A DNA stretch of 64,000 nucleotides from Roseitalea sp. MMSF_3546 (GTDB lineage: Bacteria > Pseudomonadota > Alphaproteobacteria > Rhizobiales > Rhizobiaceae). Below are positions 48,213-58,172 of the stretch, piece by piece. The notes under the pieces are model-generated. The model made no database searches, was not told the DNA's origin, and was given only the letters and a program-made list of their open reading frames with translations. Both the position numbers and the translations under genes were made by a program. Location: positions 1-64,000 of the forward strand of contig NZ_JASHKB010000003.1 in assembly GCF_030732865.1 (NCBI RefSeq), written 5' to 3'. The number at the start of each line of letters is the position of its first letter. Within the stretch, counting starts at the first letter, position 1.

Positions 48213-49463
48213 TCAGGCGAAGAGCAGGCCGACGCTCCAGACCAGCACCGCGGCGTGCGTGAGGGACACCGCCGCAAGACCTGCGGCAATGGCCACGCGT
48301 TCGGCGCCGCTCATCGCCGTCAGCGGGCGCTTCGGCCTGACGCCATTGCCGGCGGTCATCACGCTGAGCACCGCGATGACGAGGCCTGCGACCAGCATCA
48401 GATGCAGCGGCACGCCGAGCGCGATGCCCGTGGCGACCATGCAGATGAGCAGGGTCGAGGCGGCCACGCCCTGGCCGAGCCTTGAGGCAAAGAGTTGGCG
48501 GATCACCTGCCCGCCATCGAATTTCCACACCGGCGCCAGGTTGCCCAGGTTGAACAGCGCGCAGATGAGCGCGATGACGACCAATGCCCGGGCATGGAGC
48601 GGTTCGAGCCCCGCGGCAAGGAGGCTGTGCGCGGCCATCAGCGTGGCGGCCAGGAAGGCCGAGAAGCCCGCGCCCATGAGCGCGGCGAAACCGACCTCGA
48701 AACGCGTGTCATAGGGCCGGCCGCCGAGCGCCAGCCCGCCGAGCACGGGAATGAAGATCATCCGCGCGCTGCGATGGCCCATCAGGCGGAAGGCGGCCAT
48801 GTGGCCCAGTTCGTGCAGCGCGACAACCGCGGTAAGCGTCGCCGACAGGAACAGGCCGAACGCATCGAGCCCGAACAGTGGCCACAACAGAAGCGCCGAC
48901 ACGCCGGCCATGGCCAGTTGGGTCGACGGACGCTCGAAGACGCCGCCCTTGACGAAGCGGCCCGTTTCGGCCCAGATCTTCAGCTTGCCGGCCATGCGCC
49001 GCAGCGCGAAGAAGCGAAACACGAAGAAGGCGGCACCCCGGTAGGTGTCGGTCTCGCACAGCATGACGCGGCAGCGCCCGCCCGGCAGCGGCGCGATCGC
49101 CACCTCGTAGCGATGGTTGCGCCAGTGGCTCTGGTCGAGGGCGCTGTCGGCGGTATAACGCATCCGGAACCCATGCGGCGCCACGACGTCTTCAAGGGCG
49201 AAATCACGTTCGATCGGCTTGCCGTCGCGGCCCTCATGGGCGGTGACGATCCGGCCGGTTCGCGCATCGCCGTCCAGCGGCCGGACATGGGCGATGGCCC
49301 CGTTCCAGCCCGCATCGGCGCCGAAGGGGTAAAGCGCCCGCCAGACGCGTTCGGCGGCGCAATCGACGAGCACGCTCGCGCCCACCGAGCGCCGGCCGAG
49401 CGGCGCCGCCATGACGAACCAGATCAGGCCAACGGTCAGGGCAAGACCGAAAAGGATGAACAC
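48213..49463 (-). CDS. SRPBCC domain fused to an M50-type membrane metalloprotease
   Basis: A 416-aa fusion. After an N-terminal helix (about 2-20), residues 26-140 read like a START/SRPBCC ligand-binding domain (VLVDCAAERVWRALYPF, then strand-rich sequence ending GRCRVMLCETDTYRG). The C-terminal half has several membrane helices, the protease motif HELGH at 217-221 and a third-ligand motif KFDGGQV with Asp near 316, as in site-2-protease-like peptidases. The lipid- or ligand-binding domain may gate proteolysis. Convergent with lipB. Confidence 0.75.
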   Translation of the reverse strand: MFILFGLALTVGLIWFVMAAPLGRRSVGASVLVDCAAERVWRALYPFGADAGWNGAIAHVRPLDGDARTGRIVTAHEGRDGKPIERDFALEDVVAPHGFRMRYTADSALDQSHWRNHRYEVAIAPLPGGRCRVMLCETDTYRGAAFFVFRFFALRRMAGKLKIWAETGRFVKGGVFERPSTQLAMAGVSALLLWPLFGLDAFGLFLSATLTAVVALHELGHMAAFRLMGHRSARMIFIPVLGGLALGGRPYDTRFEVGFAALMGAGFSAFLAATLMAAHSLLAAGLEPLHARALVVIALICALFNLGNLAPVWKFDGGQVIRQLFASRLGQGVAASTLLICMVATGIALGVPLHLMLVAGLVIAVLSVMTAGNGVRPKRPLTAMSGAERVAIAAGLAAVSLTHAAVLVWSVGLLFA

Positions 49464-49538
49464 GGCGGGCTCCGCTTGCAGGGGGCCAATCCTAACCCCG
49501 AACCGTTGCGAGAGTGTTGCCGGCCCACGGTGCGGCGG

Positions 49539-51551
<2,013 letters not shown>

Positions 51552-51682
51552 GGCCGGCTCGCCCGTCTTGCTATGGTTCTTGTCCCGGCCTTGTTAGCGA
51601 AAACGCGTGGCAGGGCAATCACCTGTTCGGCCTATGGGCCGCACGGCGGCACCGGGCGCGGGCGCGGGTCCGGCCACGCGGA

Positions 51683-52684
51683 TCAGGCGACCTTGTCCAT
51701 CAATGGCGCCAGCGAGGGATGCAGGTCGGGCGATTCGGCCTTCAGAAAGCGCAGCAGCGCCTTTTCGTTCTCGTGCAGGATGCCGTCGCGACCGATCCGC
51801 TCGGCGATCCACTCGGCCTCCCGGGCATCGATCACCTCGGCGGCGGCGTTCGCCGCTTCGAAGGCCTCGTTCGACCGGCGCCAGCCTTCCTCCAGGCCGC
51901 CCTTGCCGGTGACGGCGTCGACATAGCCGCGAAGACCGCCGGCGAAGACGCGCGAGAAGAAGCCGGCGACATCGACCGAAGTGTCGTCGAGCCAGGCCTG
52001 GCGGCGCAGTGCCTGCTTGCGGTCCACCGGCACGTGCCGCGTGGCGGCCATCAGCGAAAAGCCGATCGCCTTGACGAACAGATCCGACCAGGCCGGATCG
52101 TTGTCGGCTTCGACGGTCGCATCGTTGATCTCGAACAGCACCTCGGCCTCCTGGCGCGAAATGCCGGCATGGCCGTCGCCGCCAAAGGCGTAGAGAATGC
52201 GGCGCAGCATCGCCACGTCGTCGGCGGTGACCACGCCCGGCCGCGCCATCCGGCCGCCGGCCAGCGGGCCCTGGCCGGTGACGACCACATGGGCGATCTG
52301 GCGCAGCGCGAAGGCGCTCAGTTCGGCCGGCATGGAGCGCGCCTTTTCCATCACATTGACCAGCAATTCGACCTCGGTGCGCGTATCGACCACGCCGTCG
52401 GTCGCGATCGCCCTGATCAACCAGTCGGCATTGTGCTCGGAAATATAGCCCCGAGGCGGCTCCTGATTGACGAGATAGTCGGTCAAGGCCTCGACGAAGA
52501 ACGTAACCCATTCGGGCGCCCGGTCGCGGCAGGACCGGTCGAGCGCGAACAGGGCCTCGGCCTCGGCCCGGCTGACGACGCCGTCGCCGAAGACCTCAAG
52601 GCGCAGGGTCAGCACGTCCGCCTCGGTGATGCGATTGCGCGCGACCATTCCGGACATCGGCGCCTTCAGGACCAGTTCACCCAT
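51683..52684 (-). CDS. Duplicated-domain protein with EF-hand/TerB-like acidic loops
   Basis: A soluble 333-aa protein with no named family that I can assign. It contains a twofold internal duplication: residues 18-72 (ITEADVLTLRLEVFGDGVVS) and 151-211 (VTADDVAMLRRILYAFGGDG) share DV..LR, a GDG loop, SR.EAE.LF and P.W..lFV.A. Each copy is followed by a second acidic loop (ATDGVVDTRTEVELL at 93-107; GRDGILHENEKALL at 298-311). The loops recall EF-hands or TerB metal sites. The start at 52684 is fixed by MGELVLKAP. It lies upstream of pccA. Confidence 0.78.
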   Translation of the reverse strand: MGELVLKAPMSGMVARNRITEADVLTLRLEVFGDGVVSRAEAEALFALDRSCRDRAPEWVTFFVEALTDYLVNQEPPRGYISEHNADWLIRAIATDGVVDTRTEVELLVNVMEKARSMPAELSAFALRQIAHVVVTGQGPLAGGRMARPGVVTADDVAMLRRILYAFGGDGHAGISRQEAEVLFEINDATVEADNDPAWSDLFVKAIGFSLMAATRHVPVDRKQALRRQAWLDDTSVDVAGFFSRVFAGGLRGYVDAVTGKGGLEEGWRRSNEAFEAANAAAEVIDAREAEWIAERIGRDGILHENEKALLRFLKAESPDLHPSLAPLMDKVA

Positions 52685-52822
52685 CGTCTTTCTCCGCACC
52701 GTGGGGCATATGCGTGCCCGTTGAACCGTGCCAGAATAGGCCGGCCGGCTTGAATTTGCCCTAAACGGCATGGTTAAGGCCGGGTTGCCCGCTTTCCCGC
52801 CGCCACAGGAAGGACACAGCCG

Positions 52823-53647
52823 ATGGCCGACGCATTGGCCCAGGCCTATGAGGCCGCCCTCCGGCACGAAAAGGCCGGCCGCATCGATCAGGCCGCCCGG
52901 CTCTACCGGCGCTGTCTGGCCCTCGATGCCGAAGATCGGTGCGGCGCGGCGATGCGCCTGGCCTCGATGGGCGCGGCACAAGCGCCCGACAAGGCGCCTG
53001 ACGCCTATGTCGCCACGCTGTTCGACCAGCATGCCGAACGCTTCGACGACATCCTGACCGGCGCGCTCGGCTATGCGGTGCCGATGCAGGCGGCGCAATG
53101 GCTGGCCGACAACGCGCCCGGCCCCTATCGCCGCATGCTCGATCTGGGCTGCGGCACCGGGCTTGCGGGGCTGATGCTGATGGAGATGTGCGCGCATGCC
53201 ACGGGCGTCGACATCTCGCCGGAGATGGTCGACAAGGCCGACGAACGCGCGGCTTATGACGCGCTCTATGTCAACGAGGCGGTGCATTTCCTAACCGAAT
53301 GGGCGCGCGGCGACGATCGGGAACATGCGCCGTTCGACCTGATCGTCGCCACCGACGTTCTGCCCTATTTCGGCGCGCTCGAGCCGCTGTTCGACGGCGT
53401 CGGCGCCAATGCGGCAGCGGACGCGCGGCTGGTCTTTTCCGCCGAGACGCTGCCCGGCCTTGACCATGAGAGCGCGGCATGGGCCATCACGCCGCATCAG
53501 CGGTTCGCGCATGGGCCGCACTATCTTCAGGCGATGTGCGCGCGCGCCGGCTTCGCCTCGATTGAGCACCTGGCGCCGATCACCGTGCGCAGCGAGCAGG
53601 GCGCGCCGATTGCCGGCTATCTGGTGGTCGCCGCGCGCGGTCGGTAG
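52823..53647 (+). CDS. TPR-like/class I SAM methyltransferase
   Basis: A 274-aa protein. The first 40 residues form one TPR-like helix pair (AYEAALRHEKAGRIDQAARLYRR). A class I methyltransferase fold follows, with motif I LDLGCGTGLAGL near residue 109 and ATGVDISPEMVDKA. The substrate is unknown; homologues are annotated as NodS/TPR methyltransferases. GGAAGGAC precedes the ATG. It overlaps the end of mnmD by 31 bp tail-to-tail. Confidence 0.88.
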   Translation: MADALAQAYEAALRHEKAGRIDQAARLYRRCLALDAEDRCGAAMRLASMGAAQAPDKAPDAYVATLFDQHAERFDDILTGALGYAVPMQAAQWLADNAPGPYRRMLDLGCGTGLAGLMLMEMCAHATGVDISPEMVDKADERAAYDALYVNEAVHFLTEWARGDDREHAPFDLIVATDVLPYFGALEPLFDGVGANAAADARLVFSAETLPGLDHESAAWAITPHQRFAHGPHYLQAMCARAGFASIEHLAPITVRSEQGAPIAGYLVVAARGR

Positions 53648-54330
53648 CCGCGCAGCATGGCGCGCTTGGCGCCGTGGCCGGGGACCTTCTCCACGGCAAA
53701 GCCGGCGCCCTCAAGGTTGCGACGCACCCAGCCCGCGGCCGTGTAGGTCGCGAACGTGCCGCCCGGGCGGGTGCGCCCGAACACCGCGCTCATCAGTTCG
53801 GCCGACCACATTTCGGGATTGCGTGCCGGCGCGAAGCCGTCAAGATACCAGGCATCGGCCCTGTCCCGCCAGGCCGGCACGGTCCTCCCCGCTTCGCCGG
53901 TGAGGAGCGTCAGTTCGGTCCACGCGTCCAGCGCAAGTGTGTGCGGTTGGTCCGAAAGGGGCGGCCAGTGTGACAGCAGCACCTCGCACAGCGGCGCAAG
54001 GTCCGGCCAGCGGCCGATGGCGCGGCGGATGTCGCCGGCCGCCATGGGATAGGCTTCAAAGGAGACAAAGCGCAGGCGCTGGCCGGCCCGGCGCGCAATC
54101 CGCCATTGGCGCCAGGTCTCCAGCAGGTTGAGCCCGGTGCCGAATCCCAGTTCGGCGATCACGAAATCGCCGCCAACCGCCCAGCGTTCGGCCAGCCGGT
54201 TGTGACCGACGAACACATGGGCGGTCTCGGCGCGGCCGTCCTCGCGCGCATAAAAATGGTCGCCAAAGCGCGTCGAAAACGGCATATCGCCGTCGATCCA
54301 GTCCAGTCCGTCTTCCGTGGGTTCGTCCAT
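53617..54330 (-). CDS. mnmD: tRNA 5-methylaminomethyl-2-thiouridine methyltransferase, MnmD type
   Basis: SAM-dependent enzyme of the MnmC N-terminal-domain family, which methylates nm5s2U34 to mnm5s2U34. The 237-aa protein has DGDMPFSTRFGDHFY, the SAM motif AELGFGTGLNLLE, and WYLDGFAPARNPEMW, all typical of the family. Unlike E. coli MnmC it lacks the oxidase half. That half seems to be encoded divergently from position 54330 (FAD oxidoreductase). The two start codons share one base. Confidence 0.9.
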   Translation of the reverse strand: MDEPTEDGLDWIDGDMPFSTRFGDHFYAREDGRAETAHVFVGHNRLAERWAVGGDFVIAELGFGTGLNLLETWRQWRIARRAGQRLRFVSFEAYPMAAGDIRRAIGRWPDLAPLCEVLLSHWPPLSDQPHTLALDAWTELTLLTGEAGRTVPAWRDRADAWYLDGFAPARNPEMWSAELMSAVFGRTRPGGTFATYTAAGWVRRNLEGAGFAVEKVPGHGAKRAMLRGYRPRAATTR

Positions 54331-55487
54331 TGTCCGCCCTTCGCCCGCATACGCCCGATATCGCCGTCATCGGCGCCGGCGTGGTCGGGCTGTGGTGCGC
54401 GCTGATCGCCGCCCGGCGCGGCGCCACCGTGACGCTGATCGAAAAGCGCAAATGCGGCGCGGGCGCAAGCGGCGGCGTGCTCGGCGCCCTCATGCCGCAC
54501 CAGCCGGTCGGCTGGAACGCCAAGAAGCAATTCCAGCTCGACGGCCTGTTGTCGCTGCCCGGTCGGATCGCCGACCTCGAGCGCGCAACCGGTGTTGACT
54601 GCGGCTATCGCCGCGTCGGCCGGCTGATGCCGATCGCGCATGCCGAAAAACGGCGCCAGAGCGCGCAATGGGCCTATGGGGCGCGCCGGAACTGGCCGGA
54701 GGGCCTCGACTGGACCGTCCTGGAGGGCAATCCGGCACCGGGCTGGCTGGCCGACACGGTGCCCGTCCATGGCTGCAACCGCGATACGCTGGCGGCACGC
54801 CTGTACCCGCGCGGGCTCGTCGGCGCGCTCGGCGCGGCGGTCTCCGCCATGCCGAAGATCCGAATCAAGGAACAGGCCGAAGCGATTGATGTCGCCGATG
54901 AAATCGGGCTTTTCGATGGCGCTGTGCTCGCCCCGGGCGCGACGATCCTGGCCGCCGGCACGGGCAGCTTCCCACTGGTCGATCCGGCCGATCCGCACCG
55001 CATCGGGCGCGGCGTCAAGGGCCAGGGGGCGCTGCTGGCGCCGGCTGCGCCGGTCGATCCGGGCCTGCCGATCCTGTTCGACCGGGGCGTTTACGTGATC
55101 GCCCACGACAGCGGGCATGTGGCGGTGGGCTCGACGTCCGAGGACAGCTACGCCGCGCCGGAGACGACCGACAGCCAGCTCGACGCGCTGATCGACAAGG
55201 CCAGCGCGTTGTGCCCGGCGCTGGACGGGGCGCGCATCGCCGAGCGCTGGGCCGGCGTCAGGCCGCGCGCGGCGGGCCGCGAGCCGCTTGTCGGCCCCCT
55301 GCCCGGCCGCGCGCGCCTCGTGCTCGCGACGGGCGGGTTCAAGATCACATTCGCCATCGCCCATCTGATGGCCGAGGCGGCCGTCGCCCTTGCCGCCGGC
55401 GAGCCGCCCCCGCAGGCTCTGCCCGCGGCGTTCCTGCCCGAAAGCCGGCTGAGGGAGACGTCACTCACGCCTCCTCGATCCGCTTGA
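54330..55487 (+). CDS. FAD-dependent oxidoreductase, possible MnmC oxidase half
   Basis: A 385-aa DAO-family flavoprotein. It has the dinucleotide site DIAVIGAGVVGLWCALIAARR (read as GAGVVG), GASGG, and a C-terminal GLRP-like WAGVRPRAAGREPLVGP followed by ATGGFKITFAIAHLMAE. The start appears to be a TTG at 54330. Divergent adjacency to mnmD suggests it is the oxidase that removes carboxymethyl from cmnm5U, but a glycine/amino-acid oxidase role is equally open. It overlaps the photolyase gene by 23 bp tail-to-tail. Confidence 0.85.
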   Translation: MSALRPHTPDIAVIGAGVVGLWCALIAARRGATVTLIEKRKCGAGASGGVLGALMPHQPVGWNAKKQFQLDGLLSLPGRIADLERATGVDCGYRRVGRLMPIAHAEKRRQSAQWAYGARRNWPEGLDWTVLEGNPAPGWLADTVPVHGCNRDTLAARLYPRGLVGALGAAVSAMPKIRIKEQAEAIDVADEIGLFDGAVLAPGATILAAGTGSFPLVDPADPHRIGRGVKGQGALLAPAAPVDPGLPILFDRGVYVIAHDSGHVAVGSTSEDSYAAPETTDSQLDALIDKASALCPALDGARIAERWAGVRPRAAGREPLVGPLPGRARLVLATGGFKITFAIAHLMAEAAVALAAGEPPPQALPAAFLPESRLRETSLTPPRSA

Positions 55488-57000
55488 AGAAGCGCGCACT
55501 ATCGGCCCGTATCGCGTCCTTTCTTTCGTCCTTCATCCGGTCGAGCGTGCCGTACATCATGGCCATGCGCCGATTGCCGGCAAAGCGCTGGCGGTTCTCG
55601 ATCAGGAAGTTCCAGTAAAGGTAATTGAACGGGCACGCTTTCGGCCCGGCCTTCCTGTTGACGCTGTACCGACAGCCGCCGCAATAATCGGACATGCGGT
55701 CTATGTAAGCGCCCGACGACGCATAGGGCTTGGTGGCGAAAAGGCCGCCGTCGGCGAACAGTGCCATGCCGACCACATTGGGCATTTCCACCCATTCATA
55801 GGCATCGTGATAGACGATCAGAAACCACTCCTGGACCTGGCGCGGATCGAGGCCGGCCAGGAGCGCGAAATTGCCGATCACCATGAGCCGCTGGATGTGG
55901 TGGGCATAGGCGTTTTGTCGCGTTTGCCCAATGGCCTGGCGCAAACACTTCATGTGCGTCTGGCCGGTCCAGAACCATTGCGGCAGTTCGCGCGTCGCCG
56001 CAAGCGCGTTGGCCTCGCCATAGCCGGGCATGTTCAGCCAGTAGATGCCGCGCACAAACTCGCGCCAGCCAATGATCTGGCGGATGAACCCCTCGACCGA
56101 GTTGAGCGGCGCGGCGCCCGCGCGCCAGGCGGCCTCGGCCTTGTCGCAGCATTCGCGCGGATCGAGCAGGCCGACATTGAGGAGCGCGGACAGATGCGAG
56201 TGATACATCAAGGCCTCATCGCTCATCATCGCGTCCTGATAGGCGCCGAAATCGGCCAGCGCATGGGTGACGAACCAGTTGAGATAGCGCGTCGCCTGCC
56301 GGCGCGTGACCGGATAGGCAAAGGGCTCAAGGTCGCCGAAGTGATCGCCAAAGCGCGCTGCGACCAGATCGAGGACCTGCTGCGTGGTCTCGTCGACCGA
56401 CCAGTGGGGCCGGTCCGGAAAAGACAGGCCGTCGGCCGGCGGCGCCCGGTTGTCCCGATCGAAATTCCAGCGGCTTCCGGCGGGCTCCCCGCCTTCCATC
56501 AGAAAGCCGGTACGGCGGCGCATCCGACGATAGAAGGTCTCCATGCGCAGCGACTTGCGGCCCTTTGCCCATGCGGCGAAATCGTCGCGCGTCGCGATGA
56601 AGCGGTCGTCGGTGCGGATTTCGACGTCGACGTCGAGTTCGCGCTGCCAGTCCTTCATCATCTGCAGAACGCGCCATTCGCCCGGCTCCGTGACGACCAC
56701 GCGGTCGGGCCCATGGCGCTCGACCGCCTGCCGCAGCGCCTGTGTGAACGAGCTGACGCGATGATCGGGATCGTCGAGCTGCCGGTAGTCGACCTCGAAA
56801 CCGTCATTGCGCAGATCGTCCGCATAATGGCGCATGGCCGCAAAGATGAAGGCGATCTTCTTCTTGTGATGGCGCACATAGGTCGCCTCGTCGTCGACCT
56901 CGCACATCAACACGATATCGCCGTCGCGATCGGCATCGCGCAGCGTGGCGATGTCGCGCGAGAGCTGATCGCCCAGAATGAAGCGCAGCGCGCGCGCCAT
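55465..57000 (-). CDS. phrB: Fe-S bacterial cryptochrome/(6-4) photolyase, PhrB type
   Basis: Light-driven repair of (6-4) photoproducts. The 511-aa protein fits the FeS-BCP class: N-terminal antenna domain (LRFILGDQLSRDIATLRDAD), FAD-binding helical domain (NSVEGFIRQIIGWREFVRGIYW, MVIGNFALLAGL) and four cysteines at 352, 440, 443 and 456, the exact spacing of the [4Fe-4S] ligands of Agrobacterium PhrB (350, 438, 441, 454). The SDR gene upstream is 8 bp away in the same direction, so they form an operon. Confidence 0.95.
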   Translation of the reverse strand: MARALRFILGDQLSRDIATLRDADRDGDIVLMCEVDDEATYVRHHKKKIAFIFAAMRHYADDLRNDGFEVDYRQLDDPDHRVSSFTQALRQAVERHGPDRVVVTEPGEWRVLQMMKDWQRELDVDVEIRTDDRFIATRDDFAAWAKGRKSLRMETFYRRMRRRTGFLMEGGEPAGSRWNFDRDNRAPPADGLSFPDRPHWSVDETTQQVLDLVAARFGDHFGDLEPFAYPVTRRQATRYLNWFVTHALADFGAYQDAMMSDEALMYHSHLSALLNVGLLDPRECCDKAEAAWRAGAAPLNSVEGFIRQIIGWREFVRGIYWLNMPGYGEANALAATRELPQWFWTGQTHMKCLRQAIGQTRQNAYAHHIQRLMVIGNFALLAGLDPRQVQEWFLIVYHDAYEWVEMPNVVGMALFADGGLFATKPYASSGAYIDRMSDYCGGCRYSVNRKAGPKACPFNYLYWNFLIENRQRFAGNRRMAMMYGTLDRMKDERKDAIRADSARFFKRIEEA

Positions 57001-57008
57001 GACCGCGC

Positions 57009-57725
57009 TCAGCCCTTGGTGCGCAGCGTCGACCGGCCGCCATCGACACCGATCACCTGGCCGGTGATCCAGGCGCCCTGGTCGGTCAGCAGCAGGCGGG
57101 CCAGTCCGGCAATGTCGGCGGGCGCGCCAAGGCGCGGAATGGCATGCATGCCGGCGATCGCTTCGGCCATCTGGCCCGACCGTGTCATCGGCTTGGCAAG
57201 CGGCGTGTCGGTCAGGCTCGGCGCGATGGCGTTCACGCGCACATGGGGGGCAAGCTCGGCCCCCAGCGAGCGCGTCAGCCCCTCGACCGCGCCCTTGGCC
57301 ATGGCGACCGAAGCGTGGGCCGCGAAACCCTGGGCGACCGCGACGGTCGAGAACAGCACGACCGAACCGCCCTCGCCGGCCTTCAGCGCGTCGACCGACG
57401 CCCGAATGACGCGCGCGGCGCCGAGCGCGTTCAACCCAAAGTCTGCCAGGTAGTCGTCATCGGTGAGCCGGCCGAACGGCTTGAGATTGATCGTGCCGAC
57501 GGCATAGACCAGCCCGGCAATGTCATCGCCGCCCGCGGCCGCCGCCGTGGCGACAGCCGAGGGGTCGTTGACGTCGGCGACGCTGTGCGCGACCCCCAGT
57601 TCGGCCGCGAGCTCCTGCAGAGCCTGGCCGTTGCGCCCGACCAGATGCACCGCGTGGCCGGAGCGAACGAGCTCGCGGGCGATGGCGGAGCCGATGCCGC
57701 CATTGGCGCCGTAGATCAAATACAT
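57009..57725 (-). CDS. SDR-family oxidoreductase lacking the catalytic tyrosine
   Basis: A 238-aa Rossmann protein starting MYLIYGANGGIGSA (cofactor loop at 6-12) with GGAAGGA before the ATG at 57725. The NAG-like AVGTIN, Ser126 and the C-terminal APSLTDTPLA/ITGQVIGVDGG are present. In the YxxxK motif the tyrosine is Val140 while Lys144 remains, so classical dehydrogenase chemistry is doubtful. It is co-transcribed with the photolyase; SDRs next to photolyases are frequent in bacteria. Confidence 0.88.
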   Translation of the reverse strand: MYLIYGANGGIGSAIARELVRSGHAVHLVGRNGQALQELAAELGVAHSVADVNDPSAVATAAAAGGDDIAGLVYAVGTINLKPFGRLTDDDYLADFGLNALGAARVIRASVDALKAGEGGSVVLFSTVAVAQGFAAHASVAMAKGAVEGLTRSLGAELAPHVRVNAIAPSLTDTPLAKPMTRSGQMAEAIAGMHAIPRLGAPADIAGLARLLLTDQGAWITGQVIGVDGGRSTLRTKG

Positions 57726-57947
57726 GCCCAAATTCCTTCCTTCTTGCTCGGGCGCCGGGTCGGGGACGATCCGACGAACCGCGCACTCCGGTGCGACCTA
57801 GCGGGCGATGCGGAAGGTCAAGGCAAAGATCGGCGCGCGGTTTGCGCGCGGCGATGCGGCCGAACCTGGTTCGGGTCACGGCGCATTGCCGAAACCAAGG
57901 CCGCAATGATGGGTCTGTCCATACCCAGGATCAGCCAGCGCGCGGCG

Positions 57948-58109
57948 ATGCCCATCGACTCTCAAACGCTCTTGTCGCTCGCCGTCGCCACGGTGGTCTA
58001 CATCGCGTTGACATGGGTGCGCGAGCGGCGCTTTCCGAGCACGAGACTGCTGGCGGTGTTCATGGTCACGGTGCTCGCCGCGCTCATTGTCGTCGACCTC
58101 GTCTTGTGA
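57948..58109 (+). CDS. Small membrane protein, 53 aa
   Basis: A short protein MPIDSQTLLSLAVATVVYIA with two hydrophobic segments (about 8-20 and 34-52) separated by a charged VRERRFPSTR loop, ending AALIVVDLVL. An in-frame ATG at 57906 or 57909 is an alternative start. It is followed at once by a hairpin terminator. No family recognised, so the gene is supported by composition and context only. Confidence 0.5.
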   Translation: MPIDSQTLLSLAVATVVYIALTWVRERRFPSTRLLAVFMVTVLAALIVVDLVL

Positions 58110-58118
58110 GCCCGCAAA

Positions 58119-58154
58119 CGAAAAGGCCGGCGCTGGGCACCGGCCTCCTTTTCG
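58119..58154. terminator. Bidirectional hairpin terminator between the small membrane gene and tig
   Basis: CGAAAAGGCCGG and CCGGCC-TC-CTTTTCG pair into a stem with one 3-nt asymmetry around the loop CGCTGGGCA. T-rich flanks on both sides (CTTTT; on the minus strand CTTTTCGTTT) make it plausible for both converging genes. Confidence 0.75.
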
Positions 58155-58172
58155 GTTCGCCGAACGGGTCGT

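Noticed and set aside
52685-53287. N-terminal extension of the duplicated-domain protein
   Set aside because: It is antisense to the methyltransferase gene, which has clear motifs, and the ATG at 52684 gives a consistent N-terminus.
57144-57947. Upstream extension of the small 53-aa membrane protein gene
   Set aside because: The extension is antisense to the SDR gene and has no family similarity. Only the C-terminal 53 codons look like a real protein.
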